Positions 38,513 through 51,139 of a DNA stretch of 64,000 nt are shown piece after piece. Each line of letters opens with the position of its first letter. The first letter of the stretch is position 1. Origin of the DNA: Megamerina dolium (lineage: Eukaryota > Arthropoda > Insecta > Diptera > Megamerinidae); NCBI GenBank assembly GCA_963854835.1, contig OY978530.1, positions 12,238,609 through 12,302,608 on the forward strand, written 5' to 3'. Both the position numbers and the translations under genes were made by a program. Below the pieces are notes generated by a model. The model saw nothing but the letters and a program-made list of their open reading frames with translations, searched no databases and was not told the DNA's origin.

Positions 38513-38548
38513 ACTGCTACAGTAAGGTTTCAAGCTTACTGTAGCAGT
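38513..38548. other. Perfect 14-bp stem-loop
   Basis: ACTGCTACAGTAAG, an 8-base loop, then the exact complement CTTACTGTAGCAGT. It is next to two other GCTACAGTA / TGGTAGTA half-matches. It could be a transposon end or an RNA hairpin; nothing else links it to an element. Confidence 0.8.
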
Positions 38549-38589
38549 TATGGTAGTAATTGAAAAAAAAGTAGTAGATTATAGTCCAA

Positions 38590-39440
38590 AACTAATTACG
38601 AATGTCACATGCTCCGTATGTAGAAAACGGCATCATTCATTGCTTCATAGGCTTCAAACGCGTCTAGTACTAGTCGCGATCCATTTACCATCGCAACTCC
38701 AACTGCGACATCAGTAGATGTTTCCCACCAGTCGTCTGATCCTCAGCAACAAGCTGTCACCAACCAGAAACAGCATATCCCGTCCATCGGCAAAACCACT
38801 CAGCCGAAAATCCGATATCGCAGTGCCGTAGAAGTATCTTGTCATTCTATACTGAAATCAAACGGTGTCAAGTACCGAACAGTTCCAATTCGTCTTTAGT
38901 TGGTTCATGTGACATGTATAAAACAGGAAGCAACAAGCAACATTATTCCAAAACACCCGGCAACTTTAATTCAAACTAAAAGCCAATTGATTCATCCGAT
39001 GGAACATCTGCGAAGGCATGTTGTGTCTCAAGCTCTCAAAACTTACAGTTGAAGAGAGAATATCCCTTGTGCGAAAGTGCGATTTATGAGTCAACTATTT
39101 GGCAATATCGCATACTCTTACAGAGTGCCAGAGCAAGTTCTCGCGCCGTATTTGTGGAAGACGATGCCACTCCTTTCTTTATCGAATACTTCAAAATCCG
39201 AATATAAAGCACAATCTCCAGGATTTCCAAACTTCTTCTCTGACAGGGAAACTTAGATCTTACAGATCTTGCAAATTCAAAATTCGACTCCCTTTAGAGA
39301 AGTCGATATCGCTATCTACCCTGTCTACAGATGTATTTTCCGCTCATCACTATAGTTTCATCAGTGAGATAAATCGTACACGAATCCCAATGCACTCGAT
39401 ACTTTCTAATACTGGACCCACAAATTTATTATAGTGGAAA
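38590..39440 (+). pseudogene. gag: BEL/Pao-like gag relic with zinc-finger remnants
   Basis: At about 38609-38650 a CSVCRKRHHSLLH motif is readable. A fuller but damaged version lies at 39085-39175 (KCDL-VNYLAISHTLTECQSKF, then ICGRRCHSFLY). The C-C-H-C plus C-R-x-C-x-x-x-H-H-S-L-L plan is characteristic of BEL/Pao gag C-terminal regions. A stop replaces one Cys. The downstream frame to 39434 may include a decayed protease but has no convincing motif. Confidence 0.5.
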
Positions 39441-40505
39441 TGTTAACGTGCGAATGTGGCTGGTAATAATTCACAGAAGCCACACCCTTATTATGCAGCA
39501 ATGTTTCGTCAGATTCTGCGAATCGGACCGTCATACGCATCCTTCTCCCATTGTGTTCAGCACACTCTAACTGAACTGTCCGATTGTCGGATTTCTATGG
39601 AACGTCAAAGTAACTATGCAGTGGCATAGCGTACATGCGTATGAAAAATCCCAGGTACACTATTTTTTACATTTTCACGAACCAAGTCAATCATCATACG
39701 GTCATGAACCCGAAACTCGTTTGAATTCTAACTGAGTCTAGCCATCGTCAAAAGTATTTCCATCTCCGGCAATCCAGCCAATCACCACTTTAATTTTACT
39801 GTCGTGCTCAACAAGCTAAAAATATCCGAATTTCTTAACTACACGTGAAGTATTCTCATTATCGTTGAAGCAGCAAGCGTTAAGAGTTTTGAAGCTCATT
39901 TATATGGAATAAATATCGGAGAAATTCACTTTCACAAATGTTGTGATCTGTGTTCTTCCATGTGATGTACCTCAACTCGAGATCTTTTAGTTTGGTTAGA
40001 CAATTACGTTGGCATGCCATTCCCGTATGTCTAGTGTACGACCAGACTTCGTGCTGTTATACTCCCTTCTGTCTACGATGGAAGGAAGAGTACTTGAAAA
40101 AGCCACACGTTCGATATCTTCGAAACACCCAGAGACAGATCACTACTTTAAATACAGAGGTGATCATAGTCTTTACAAGATTGTGTTTTTTGCGGCAATA
40201 CTCTCAACAATCAACATCAATTCATCAATCAACTTTGACTAACATTCATCAATCAACATTCGCTCAACATTCAACATCTCATCTCTCCCGAAATAGATAT
40301 TTTATTAATTTTTGTTGGACAGCACTAATATACCCCTCTGCTTCCCGCACAAATTTCTGCTAAGTCGAATGACACCTCAATAATGATATGCACTCCGTGC
40401 CGTGTGTGAAATATAGTTGCCACTGATCTGGATTGGATTATTCTTCACTTCGTAGTTTAAGCTAAAGAAATTGCATTAGTTTTAAGATTATATAATATTA
40501 TTACC
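39441..40505. other. Unassigned sequence, possibly BEL 3' part
   Basis: No coding domain recognised. At 40205-40285 there are imperfect tandem repeats of CATCAATCAACATT. It may contain a decayed LTR, but ends were not found. Confidence 0.35.
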
Positions 40506-40566
40506 ACTGTACAACTTTTTTCTCTGTCTCTCTCTCTCTCTCTCTATCTCACTCTCTCTGTCTCTG
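40506..40566. repeat. (CT)n microsatellite
   Basis: Imperfect TCTCTC run with ATCTCA interruptions. Confidence 0.9.
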
Positions 40567-41799
40567 AGGTAGATCTTTCGTGTCCTTTGCAGTACTCCTG
40601 CAAGGGGTCCGGAATGTCTACGCCAGAATGAAATACGCGTACACTGCTCTGAAAATTTACTTTTCTTTTTTGAGTGTGTTGGCAACATTGGTTTTACCAA
40701 CCCTTTGTTGCCATGTTAACATCGTTTTTTATTAAGATTTTCAAGAGATATTTCCAAGTGGAGGGATAGTCCGCGCTAATTTCTACTCCCCACTATCGTT
40801 ATTTTCCCACAATAGTAAAAATAAAAAGCGCTTATATTGTAAATTTAAAATAAAAATAAGAAAAAATAAGAACTATAAACTATAAAGAAAAATACTTAAA
40901 AACAAACGTAAATTGTGAACTATTTTAAAACTGGAATCAAATAAAAAACAAAAATATAATTAAATGAACACGGAAATTAAGTGACATTTAATATAGGCAA
41001 AACCAAAAGTGTGTGCAATTGTGGTGGCAGCGATATATGCCCGCTAACAACAAACGTCAACAGTATCGACGAACAACTTCAAGACCACCTGGGGCAAGCA
41101 ACCATCGTTGGAACGAGTTCACCTGGCGCCCCATCTCACTTAGTCATTTTTCGGTCCTTCGACCCCAATTTTTACTGGAACCGACGGTAAGGAAATAAGG
41201 AAGATGATTAATCAGACGCTTAAATTTGGAGTTATATAAAAATTTTACCAGTTTAGAGGAGTTGAATAGACTTCTAATACAGACATATCTGAATACGCTA
41301 AGTTTAGAGTTGTTCACATACCAGCTACAAACTATACAACAACGACCACAAGGCATCATTCATGCATTCACAAAGAGGCTAGACGAGAAAAAACTCAGGC
41401 AACACAGGCGGTTCGGAGTGCATATGGACAACAAGAAAACAAGAATTGCTAAAGGAATAAGAGAGGTACTCGAGAACGACTTATATGGCCGGCTTCCGAG
41501 AACCAGTATTTAGAACCCATCTGCTAAACAAAATTACCAGCAAGTGGGAAGAACTTGTAGAGGAGGCCGTAAACACGAGTAACATGATTGATGGAGGGCA
41601 GCGGTACAGTCTGCGGTACAACATGTTTCGGTACAACACAGAGGCCCTACCACTCTGAAAATATTTATGATAATTGCTAGACTGAATTAGGCAACGTAGC
41701 GGCGATTAGCCAGAATAAGAATAGTTTTTTTGCTAGTGCAAGAGGAATTCATAACAACAATTCAAGAACAGTGGGTTTTTGCAAGTCGGGTTTGCGGCA
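40567..41799. other. Unassigned; possible ORF1 region of the following LINE
   Basis: 40567-40960 is AT-rich without signals. 40980-41690 has short open frames; 41226-41513 holds 95 codons with Leu-rich then basic composition. I do not recognise a gag domain. Its position suggests ORF1 or the 5' region of the element at 41.8-44.4 kb. Confidence 0.3.
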
Positions 41800-44410
41800 T
41801 GGGTATGCTAGGGGGGCACCGTATTATATGACAGTAATTCAAGTTGGCCTAGAACCTGTCTAGTAATATCATCCCATCTTGCCACTAATAAACTTGACCA
41901 TTTTTGCTGTCAAGGTTTGGTTGCTGCTGAGGTGAACTTTAGAAGTATAAGAGGGTGGACGAGGTTCGTGATCGCGACTACTTACTTTCCCTACGATTCG
42001 GTCCAGCCACCACCTCCGGGGAGGTGGCCGAGCTCATAGCATTGTGTGAGCAGCGCGATGTCGACCTTATTCTCTGTTGTGATGCGAATGCTCAGAATAC
42101 AATCTGGGCCAGTAGCAAATGCAACGGGCGAAGTACACGTCTTTTCGTTTATATAGTCTCCTCCTGCCTCAATATACATAATGTTGGCCGACAACCAACA
42201 TTTGCAACCTCACGCAGGCAGGAAGTAATCGACATTATCCTGTCCAACAACAGACTTGATTTGTTGGTAAATAACTGGAGAGTCCTTAATGTTCGGACCA
42301 TAGATATATCGAATTCCAGTGTGGCGATGCAGCAGAAATGCCATAACCCACCAGGAATCCTAGAAATACACACTGGCAAACATTTAGGGAGGCCTTGCAA
42401 ACCAGCTTTTTGATGCCACCTAACCTTCAAAATAAGCGAGGCATTGAACCGGCGGTTCAACACCTCAACTCTGCCCTTACTGCCAGCTTTAAAACAGCCT
42501 GTCCCACTCGACCGTCTCTTAACCATGTCTCAGTCCCTTGGAGGAACCGAAACCTTCAGATGTTGAGACACGAAACGAGAAAACTTTTGAACCGGGCCTG
42601 CAAGACAAATCTTGAAGAGGACTGGTTATTTTACCGTTCTGCACAGAAGAACTATAAAAAGCTAATTCGAGACTCGAAAGGGGCTTCTTTTAAGGAATCC
42701 TGCGGCGGACTAGAATCACTGCGCGACACAGCCAAAGGGCCAAACTGCAAGGTTGGGGTCGCTCAGAAAATTTGGTGGCTACTTAACGGAGCGCAAAAGT
42801 GAGACCATATCTGTAGCGAGTGCAGTTGCCATAAGATCTGCTTTTGAATCTTTTGACAGCTACAAATCACCCGGATGGCTTATACCCTATCATGCTGTAG
42901 GAAAGTATAGAGTTAACGGTGGTGGGCCTGAGAAAAATCTTCGTGGACTGTCTCGCTTGGGCCTATATACCATACTCTTGGAGGCTTGTTAGAGTAGCTT
43001 TTACTCCGAAAATCGGAAGGGATGACTGCACTTGCCAAAAGAGCTTCAGACCATTCAGCATGATTTCTTTTATGCTTACAGGTCTAGAGCGTCTCGTAGA
43101 ATTGCACATGCGTAGAAGATCGCTTAGAGCACTTCCACCGTCTCCATATCAGGATGCTTACCAACGCGGAAAATCCTGTGAGTCCTGAGATTCTCGCAAG
43201 GAAAGACTACGCAATGGACATCTTTTTGGACAAAGAAGGTGCGTTTGATAATGCGACTTTTGATAGCCTGTGTAATTCTGCCAGTCGATATAGCGTTGAC
43301 AGAGTGCTAGTAAATTGGATACGTTCAATGCTAGTACAATGAGTTCTAGCGGTACAAGCGGAGGATAGTCTACTAATCACATCCTGGGTAAATAAAGGAT
43401 GCCCCAAGGTGGCGTGCTCTCTTGTGCTCTGGTGTATGGTTACTGATCCTCTACTTGTAGGCATATGCGGAAGATGTGGCCTGTCTCGTTACAGCCCCTT
43501 CCCTTATGAATGTCTGCACGAAGGTGCAGAGAACTCTGAATATGATTTACACTTGGTGCAGCGCGAATGGGCTATCAGCTAATCCCGCTAAGACTGGTTT
43601 GGTCCTTTTACCAGAAGGAAAAATACTGATGGACTGATTCTCCCTGCTCTCAGGGGAGTCACTATTCAGCTATCCAAAGAAGTTAAGTATCTGGGAGTTA
43701 TTCTGGATAGTAATCTTCTCTGGATGTCACACGGTCAATAGAAAACATCTAAAGGATTGTGTGCCTTTTGGCAATGCAGGGGTGTTTTTTGCAGGACGTG
43801 GGGACTTTCCCCTAGCAAGATCCTATGGATCTACACTGCTATGATAAGATCAATCATATCCTATGCATCGGTAGCGTGGATGAGTCGACCGACTATTCCT
43901 TGTAGAAGTAAAGAGAACCTTATCAAGGTTACAACTCACTGTGGATTTATGTTTTACTGGGGCCTTTAATACCACATCTGGCCCAGCTCTCGATGCTATG
44001 ATGAATTTTCCCCGACTTAATGTTTTCATTCGAGGAGAGGCCACGAAGACCATCTGTAGGTTGATTCACAATGGACACTGGTATGGCCCAATTCCGGCTC
44101 TGGACAGCAGTGCCATAGGCGCCAACTTTTTAGCTCTGTCTATGCCCTGGGACTCCAGACCTTCTACGATCGTGCTAGAAAAGCGGTATAAATTAGATCT
44201 ACCTGCAACTAGCTCCTGGTCAGACCCTGAGGCTGATCCCGGTAGACTTTGCTTCCTCATTTTCATTGATGGCTCCAGGACTGAAGAAGGTTCTGGTTCT
44301 GGAATCTTCGTGGAAACTGACGGAACTCAAGTGTTTTTTGCCCTTGGTATGTATGCATCTGTCTTTTAGGCAGAGGTGTATGCAATACAGAAGGCAGGTT
44401 AGGTAGCAGT
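41800..44410 (+). pseudogene. LINE ORF2 relic with endonuclease, RT and RNase H (LOA-like)
   Basis: Apurinic-type endonuclease pieces come first: FVIATTYFPYDSVQPPPP (about 41965), LILCCDANAQNTIW (about 42070), PTFATSRRQEVIDIIL. The RT follows: AWAYIPYSWRLVRVAFTPK (about 42955), a damaged SFRPFSMISFML, KDYAMDIFLDKEGAFDNATF with the first RT Asp region (43200-43270), a PQGG-like KGCPKVACS, KEVKYLGVILD (about 43680), and a downstream SKILWIYTAMIRSIISYASVAW. A C-terminal RNase H start (FIDGSRTEEGSGSGIF, about 44260) ends near 44410 with AEVYAIQKA. A C-terminal RNase H is known in the LOA, I and some R1-group LINEs. Many stops show age. Confidence 0.75.
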
Positions 44411-44449
44411 ATAATGTAACGCTATGTGCTAAATATTGTTGCCTCAAAT

Positions 44450-44820
44450 GGTATATTAAGTGAGTTATAGCAAGTTAAAATTGAAAATTCCGAGGTTAGT
44501 CGCTTTGAATGCTTGGTGTGGGCGTGGCTATTGACCGTTTATGGCCAATATCAATCCCCTTTGTATTCTTGGATCATAGGTTACTTGTGCCAAATTTCGT
44601 CAAAATAGCTCAATATTTGCTCAAATTATCGTGAGAACCAGCCAGGTGGCGGACGGATGGACGGACATCGTTAAATCGAAAATTGAAGCGACGCTGATCC
44701 CGAATATATATACTTTTCTATATCTCCGAAGATTCCTTCAAGTGGTTACAAACATCTGACCGAAATGAATATACCTTGCATATTACGAGTACATTATGCA
44801 GGGTATAAAAAGAACGTTCT
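44450..44820. repeat. Interspersed repeat ending in GCAGGGTATAAAAA
   Basis: Contains GGGCGTGGC, CAAATTTCGTCAAAATA, the GGACGGATGGACGGACAT box, CGACGCTGATCCCGAATATATATAC and a final GGGTATAAAAA. I recall this layout from a widespread intergenic repeat family in fly genomes, but I cannot name it with certainty. It is non-coding. Confidence 0.5.
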
Positions 44821-45074
44821 ACCCGCTCATTCTGCGAGAATAGTTCAAAATAGAAAATACGCCATACTGTACTAAATTCAATCAGAATTGGCATGAGTTC
44901 AATTTATCGTGCACACCGTTTAGCAATAACAAGACAAAAGGAAGAGGTAATCAAACACCTGCACCTAGTAAGGGGTGCCAAGGCACTTGATTGCCGACTG
45001 TTATAAACGCAAAGAGTTATAAAAGTCTCAGTGAAACTATGAGGAGCCAAGGTGTGGCCCAGGTGCGAGATCAC

Positions 45075-45531
45075 CAAAAAATTTTTAAAAGTAGGACAGA
45101 CGAGATGGAAGGTGTCAAAGTTACATGCTCCATTCCATTAGTCAAAATTTTGACCACTTTTTCCAATAAATCTGGCCGTATTTCGCCAATAGTGGCTTGA
45201 ATATTCTCCTCCAGTGCTTTAAAAGTTGCTGGTTTGTCAGCATAACTTAACTTAAGAAATAAAGACCGATTATACCGGTAGTGTGTAAACCACATCAAAC
45301 AGTCAATTTTAATGGATGTAATCATGATTTAGTAACATCTAGAGGATTTTCCTCGCTTCATAATTTTTGTTTATTAATATAACAATTTTGTTTATTAATA
45401 TAACCGTTCAACCAAAAATTATGCCGACCATAAAATGGACGACTTGCTTTATGATCTTCGCGAACAGAGTTATTTTTTTGAAAATAAAATTGCACAATTT
45501 GGAAGCAGTATTCTGGCGTTAAACGATTCAT
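45075..45531 (-). pseudogene. Mariner transposase, internally deleted
   Basis: On the minus strand the start (MNRLTPEYCFQIVQFYFQKN, ATG at 45531) and RPFYGRHN jump directly to FWLNGYINKQNC (the segment just after the first catalytic Asp). After a TA-rich gap of about 50 bases and a frame change, the C-terminal block SYADKPATFKALEENIQATI follows (45075-45260). The central DNA-binding and catalytic parts are missing. It is related to the mariner types at 51.8 and 63.1 kb. Terminal repeats were not found. Confidence 0.75.
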
Positions 45532-45545
45532 GATGAAATGACAAA

Positions 45546-46360
45546 TTTTACTGAACAGAAATAACACAGTTTGACAATTCTCATCAGTCAAACCACATAT
45601 ATCCCTTCGAAAGATTTCATGCAACAAAAAAAAAACTGTTGTAAAGTAAACAGAATAAACAGCCATGTCATGAAATTCTTTGACTGCTTGGTATAACAGC
45701 AACAATACACAGTGTGTACATACAAGGCTCATGTGTTACGTTTTTATACCGGATGGTGAACGCCTGTTATACACTCGGTTGTTGAGCATTATGAAACTGG
45801 GCTATAGGGTGTCACATCAACAATATTGCTTGGTATATAAAAAATCACACTGCAAGACGTTGTCCATCCATTGAAAACGGTATGTCGAGATTAAATGTAC
45901 ATGCATAAAAACAGGTATAAAAATTCATTAGATATACAATATGAACACACCGTATATATGATTTACCCAAAGAATATATTATCTGGATTTTATAATTGTT
46001 GCAAACAATTCAAAAACAAAAAGTACACAAAAAAAAACACTAGCGAAGTGCATAAGAACTTTTTATTACTGTATAATGGCTGCAGTAATTATAAATAGAA
46101 TAAAATAAAATAAAAAAAAATAAATTAGAATAAATTAAAAAACAAAATGAATAAGTAAACAATAATTATGCGGTCAAGCAAAAGCAATTACCAAAACAAA
46201 GAAAGTAAAAACAAACAGGTATCGAGTACGTATTAATTTTGAATGGAATATTGAACTTCTCGCAGTGTGACAAATCCAAACAGGCTCCTCAACAGGCTCA
46301 TAAAGTTGTCAAAAATTTATTTTTTTTTTCCTAATTTTTCATATGTACCTTCTTTACGTA
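45546..46360. other. AT-rich non-coding stretch
   Basis: Only short frames; poly(A)-rich AAATAAAATAAAA runs at 46095-46145. Nothing recognised. Confidence 0.4.
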
Positions 46361-46731
46361 GTTCACTGGTAAATGTGTTGGTCTTCTGATCTGTAGGTCG
46401 TGGGTCCAATCCCCGGCTGAAGCATAACAAATTTAATATTCAAAACATTTGTCTTTCGAACGGTACCCACCAACCAGAAAGAATTGTCAATTCTTCCGGC
46501 AGTAACAATATGTCATGTAAAAGCTTCTAAAAAAAACTCTGTGACAAAGCTCAGAAAAAGTGATTTCACATGGGTTCTGCCGTTCGGAACCGGCGAAAAT
46601 AAGTAGGTCCCTTATAATAATGTCCAAAATTTAACACGCACAACAGTAATAGAAGAGAAGCCTGGACAAAGAGCCTTACGTGGCTTATAAGTGCTACACA
46701 CACACATACACACACACACACATATTTCGGC
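46361..46731 (+). mobile_element. tRNA-derived SINE, copy 7, with (CA)n tail
   Basis: Nearly complete but its first 25 bases (box A) are degraded. Box B-like GGGTCCAATCCCC is present. The body has a 6-A run near 46529 and ends AAGTGCTACACACACA, so its tail is CA rather than TA. Confidence 0.8.
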
Positions 46732-46768
46732 CGCCCCCCTACACACGATGCGCTGGTACAGAAAGTAA

Positions 46769-48142
46769 ATGGAGAACAAATTGAGAACTAACAAAAACAA
46801 TAGCAGCAATATAGATGGCATCACCATGAGCAGTGGTACTCAAAGTCCTTGCGATGGTGGTAGCAAGATACCTGGAGCTGAGCCGTCCAAGAAGAAACCG
46901 ATCCCGAGTGAAGATGGCAAAACTGTCGAAGTTGACCCTTTTAAGCGTGCACCAAGACTGGTGCGGTCGCCGAAAACTGCGGAAAAGCCAGCAAGAGCAA
47001 AGTCTTCGCCACCTGCGATGCAAGATAGCACGGCTATGGCTACAACGACGCAATCGATTGCCGATATCATGTCAGAATTAGGTGAGGCAATCAGGAAGTT
47101 GACTGAAGCGACTACCGCAACGATCAATCAACAACCAAATCAGGGATCTGCTCAGTTCAGTAACGCGACTTAACGAACGTGTCCGAGAAGAGTATAATAA
47201 AAGCAAAGAAAATAGACGAAATGTTCCCCTCAGGCTAACATCTATAAGATCAACGCCGAAGAGCCCCCGCGAGGACGAGCAGCTGACACGGTAAACACCA
47301 CCCAAGAGGAACAGAGCCACTCACGAGGAAGTGGAAAAGCCGACGGATAACACTACCAAGAGCGATGGAGGCAATAGTCCCGCCAAAGATAAAGAAAAAG
47401 CAGAGGGCTGGGCACAGGTCAAGGCGACCTATACACCGCCTCCGAGACCAGACGCGATAAACATTGCACGTGGTGGAAATATGTCATATAGTGATATACT
47501 AAAAACTGTAAAAAAGGATGATGCTCTGCATGAATTCGGTGAGAACGTTGCACGGATCAGAAAGACGGCGAAAGGCGAAATTTTGCTTGAATTGAAGGAG
47601 GCCCAGATGACAAACATGGGTATTTATGAAAAACATATATATAAGGTGCTGGGTGATAAAGAGCAGATCAGGGCACTAACCCATGAGGTATCGTTGGAGA
47701 TCCGCGATCTAGATGAAATTACCACCAGGAGGATATTGTCGAGGCGATCCGATCGCAAATAAAGGAGTTAAGTTTCTTCGACGAAAGAGCGATCACAAAC
47801 ATCAGGGAGGCGTATGCAGGTACGCAGACTGCGGTTGTAAGCCTTCCGGCGTTGAACGCAACACGACTTTTTGATGCTCGGAAGATCAAGATTTGATAGG
47901 TGGTGTGCCGAATAAGGGAAAAACCGAACCTAAAGAAGTGTTTCAGGCGCTTAGAATATGGGCATGTGGCGAAGGCGTGCACCAGCACAGAGGATAGCAG
48001 CCAAAGTTGCATCAAATGTGGCGAAAAGGGTCACTTCGCAAAGACATGCGATAAAAAACTATTCAACGGGAAGGATGCGGGTCACCAAATCGGCACTAGG
48101 AAGTGTCCCCTATATCAAGCACCGTGCAAAAAGATCAAATGA
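46769..48142 (+). pseudogene. R1-clade ORF1 (gag-like), broken
   Basis: The N-terminal frame (46769-47173) is Ser/Lys/Thr-rich and low in structure. The middle (47331-47762) has MSYSDILKTVKKD and KTAKGEILLELKE, typical of the R1-type gag core, followed by VLGDKEQIRALT and VSLEIRDLDE. After frame changes, 47900-48142 holds the zinc knuckles: CFRRLEYGHVAKAC (first Cys pair altered, CxxR), CIKCGEKGHFAKTC (intact CCHC), and a final C-PLYQAPCKK. It ends with TGA at 48140-48142, which overlaps the ORF2 start. Confidence 0.8.
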
Positions 48143-51139
48143 GAGTTGTATACATCAACTTCAATCATTGTGAAGCTGCACAGGAGTTGCTCAGGCAGAC
48201 AGTATACGAGGAGAAGATAGAAGTGGCTATAGTTTGTGAGCAGTACAAAAACTTAAGCGCAGGAACCTGGATCTCTGATCAGGTAAACAAAGCTGCCATA
48301 TGGGCCTGTGGAAACAACTCCATCCAAGACAAGCCGCTCCTTGGGAAATCCTACTATACGCGGGCGAAGATATGTGGAATCAATTTTTACAGCTGCTATG
48401 TCCCGCCGAGTGTGACGCAAGTCGACTATGAAAGGATTCTAGACAAACTAGCGCGAGACGCCACTGCTACTACGCCAAACGTAATAGCAGGTGACTTCAA
48501 TGCATGGGCCGAGGACTGGGGCAGCATTTATACAGGGTGATTCCCTGCTCAAGGTGTTCTCCTTGCTAGACGCTGTATTGCTCAATACTGGCGGTAGGAA
48601 TACCTTCGAGAAGAATGGTCGCGGATCAATTATTGACATTACGTTCGCCAGCCTCGCGCTCGTTCGATAGACAAGCTGGCAGGTGTGCGCCTTTTACACA
48701 CATAGCGACCACCTTGCTATTGTGATGGAAGTCGGCAATCATAAGCAGATTCGAGGGGGCCTACAAAAAACACAAACCAGAGGGTGGAAGGTGGAAACGC
48801 TCGATGAAGAAATTTTCAAACTCATTCTAGACGTGAACCCAGACTGTTCAAACGACGTGGACCGACAGGCTGACATGCTGTCAAAGTACGTAAGTAAAGC
48901 TTGCGACGCCGCCATGTGCAGGAAAAGACAGAATATGTTTAGAAAGCCCACGTACTGGTGGAATCAGGAGATTAATACATTAAGAAGTGAATGTCATAGA
49001 GCAAGACGTCTCTCCCAAAGAAGCCAAGGTACGCCGGAGCATATAATACTACGTGAATTCTTCAAAAAGAAACGCAAGGAGTTTAAAAAGGCGATCAAAA
49101 GCAGCAAGTCCTCATGCTTCAAAGAACTCTGTGAAAGGGTGGACGAGAACCCGTGGGGCGACGCGTATAAGATAGTGATGTCCAAGGTCAGAGGTGGTAG
49201 AGGTAAAGCACCAACCTGCTCTATCCTCTTAGCAAAGGTAGTAAAAACGCTTTTTCCGGCGCAAGACTTGCAACCGTATATGGTGATACCCCCAATAGAA
49301 GAAGCAATGACAATCGACGAGTCGGAGATTATCTTAGCGGCGGAGAGATTCGGTAACGCAAAGGCGCCTGGACTTGATGGCATCCCGAATAAGGCGCTAA
49401 AGATCGCCATTAATAATAACACGAAGCCTTTTGCCGAGCTTTTTACGAGATGTTTGAAGGAGGGTGTTTTCCCGAAAGTATGGAAAAAACAGCGCCTGGT
49501 CCTCCTTCAGAAGCCGAATAAACCGGAGGGTGAGCCAAACGCGTATCGTCCACTTTGCATGATTGATACGATGGCCAAAATATTGGAGCGGTTGATATGC
49601 ACGCGTTTGGAACAACATCTAGAAAATAAACCACCTGGTCTGTCCGAAAACCAATTTGGTTTCAGGAGACATCGGTCGACCATAGACGCAATTAAAAAAT
49701 TGACGGACATTGCTGGCAAGGCCATAGAAGGCAAAAGATGGATGCATGGCGATAAAAAATATTGTGCAGTAGTGACACTAGATGTACAAAATGCCTTCAA
49801 CTCGGCAAACTGGCGTCTTATTATGAGGGCATTGGAGGCAAAGGAAACGCCAGCGTACCTAATGCGAATAATAAATAGTTATCTGTCTGACAGACTACTG
49901 TTGTATGACACGGACGAAGGGCCCAAAAGCTACGTGGTGACGTGGTGGAGTGCCGCAGGGCTCTGTATTTGGTCCGCTACTGTGGAAAGTGCTGTACGAT
50001 GGGGTGTTAAACCTGCCATTGCCAAAAGAAGCCCAGATAATTGGCTATTGCCGTGACGATGGTTGCGAAGGGGCTCTCCCAAGTTCAGAGCATCTGCAGA
50101 GAGACAGTTCACGACGAAAATTAAGGATTGGCTCACGACGACAAAGCTCCAGCTTGCGGTACAGAAAACAGAGGCGGTACTTATCACGAGCAGGAAAAAA
50201 CTAGAAAAAATTACCCTAAACATTGACGGCTACAACATTACAACGCAACCTTCGTTGAGGTATCTAGGTGTACTGATGGATGCGAGGCTCAACTTCAAGG
50301 CGCATATCGAAAAAGCCTGCGGTAAGGCGGCAACAATGACAGCGGCTCTGGCGAGAATCATGGCCAACATTGGTGGCCCCAGCCAGAGTAGGAGAGCGCT
50401 CCTGGCTAAAGTTAGTCAATCAATACTGATGTACGCGGCGCCTATATGGGGGCCAGCCATGCGGCAAAAAACATACTCGAAGAAGGCGAAGATAGTTTTC
50501 AGGTTAAGCGCTATTAGAGTTGCATGTGCATTTAGGACGGTGTCACAAGAAGGTGCCGGTATTATATCTGGCATTATGCCGCCGCATTATGTCCGGCGGC
50601 ATAATGCCAGATATAATGCCTCGGAGTTGGGCAGAGTATATAACAGAACCAAAAGCATGAATAGGCTGTTAACGGCAACCGAACGGAAAGAGGAGAGACA
50701 GACGAGCCTAGACGAATGGCAAAGTCAATGGGACGCCGCAGGAAAAGGGAGGTGGACCCACAGGCTCATCAGGAACGTGCAAGCTTGGGTCGAAGGAGGA
50801 CACAGAGAGACAGACTACTACCTTACGCAGTTTTTGACGGGCCATGGTTGTTTCAGAGAGTACCTCCACAGATTCGGTCATGATGACGCGACAGAATGTT
50901 CATTCTACAACACTGTTGGCGAAAACGCTCAGCATATCTTTTTCTTCTGCCTAAGATTTGAGACGCAGAGAATGACCATAGAGAAGATAATAAATGAAAG
51001 GATGACACCTGATAACATTGTGAGCCATATGCTGCGATCGAGTTTGGTGTGGTTTAAGATGAAAGAATGGGCTGCAATAGATCTCAAGGAGCTCAGGAAG
51101 AAGGAGTGGCAGCGGAGAAATATAACTGCAGCTGTGTGA
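48139..51139 (+). pseudogene. R1-clade ORF2 (endonuclease-RT), broken
   Basis: Begins MRVVYINFNHCEAAQ at 48139. The endonuclease shows VAIVCEQYKN, CYVPPS and VIAGDFNAWAEDWGS, then a frame change at about 48535, and THSDHLAIVME (SDH motif) at about 48700. The RT (to 49935) has KAPGLDGIPNKALK, PNAYRPLCMIDTMAKILE, FGFRRHRSTIDAI and VTLDVQNAFNSANW. A frameshift lies in the PQGS motif (about 49945). The catalytic motif reads CRDD rather than a VADD or YADD type near 50053. From 50063 the thumb and C-terminal domain follow (YLGVLMDARLNFKAH, SQSILMYAAPIWG), with GRWTHRLI and YYLTQFLTGHGCFREYLHRFG. The final CxxC-H-C finger is partly lost. Confidence 0.85.
50558..50620. other. 27-bp inverted repeat inside R1 ORF2
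   Basis: Left arm 50558-50584 and right arm 50594-50620 match at 26 of 27 bases with a 9-base spacer. It replaces the place where R1 proteins usually have an AGxxP segment, yet keeps the frame open. Confidence 0.9.
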
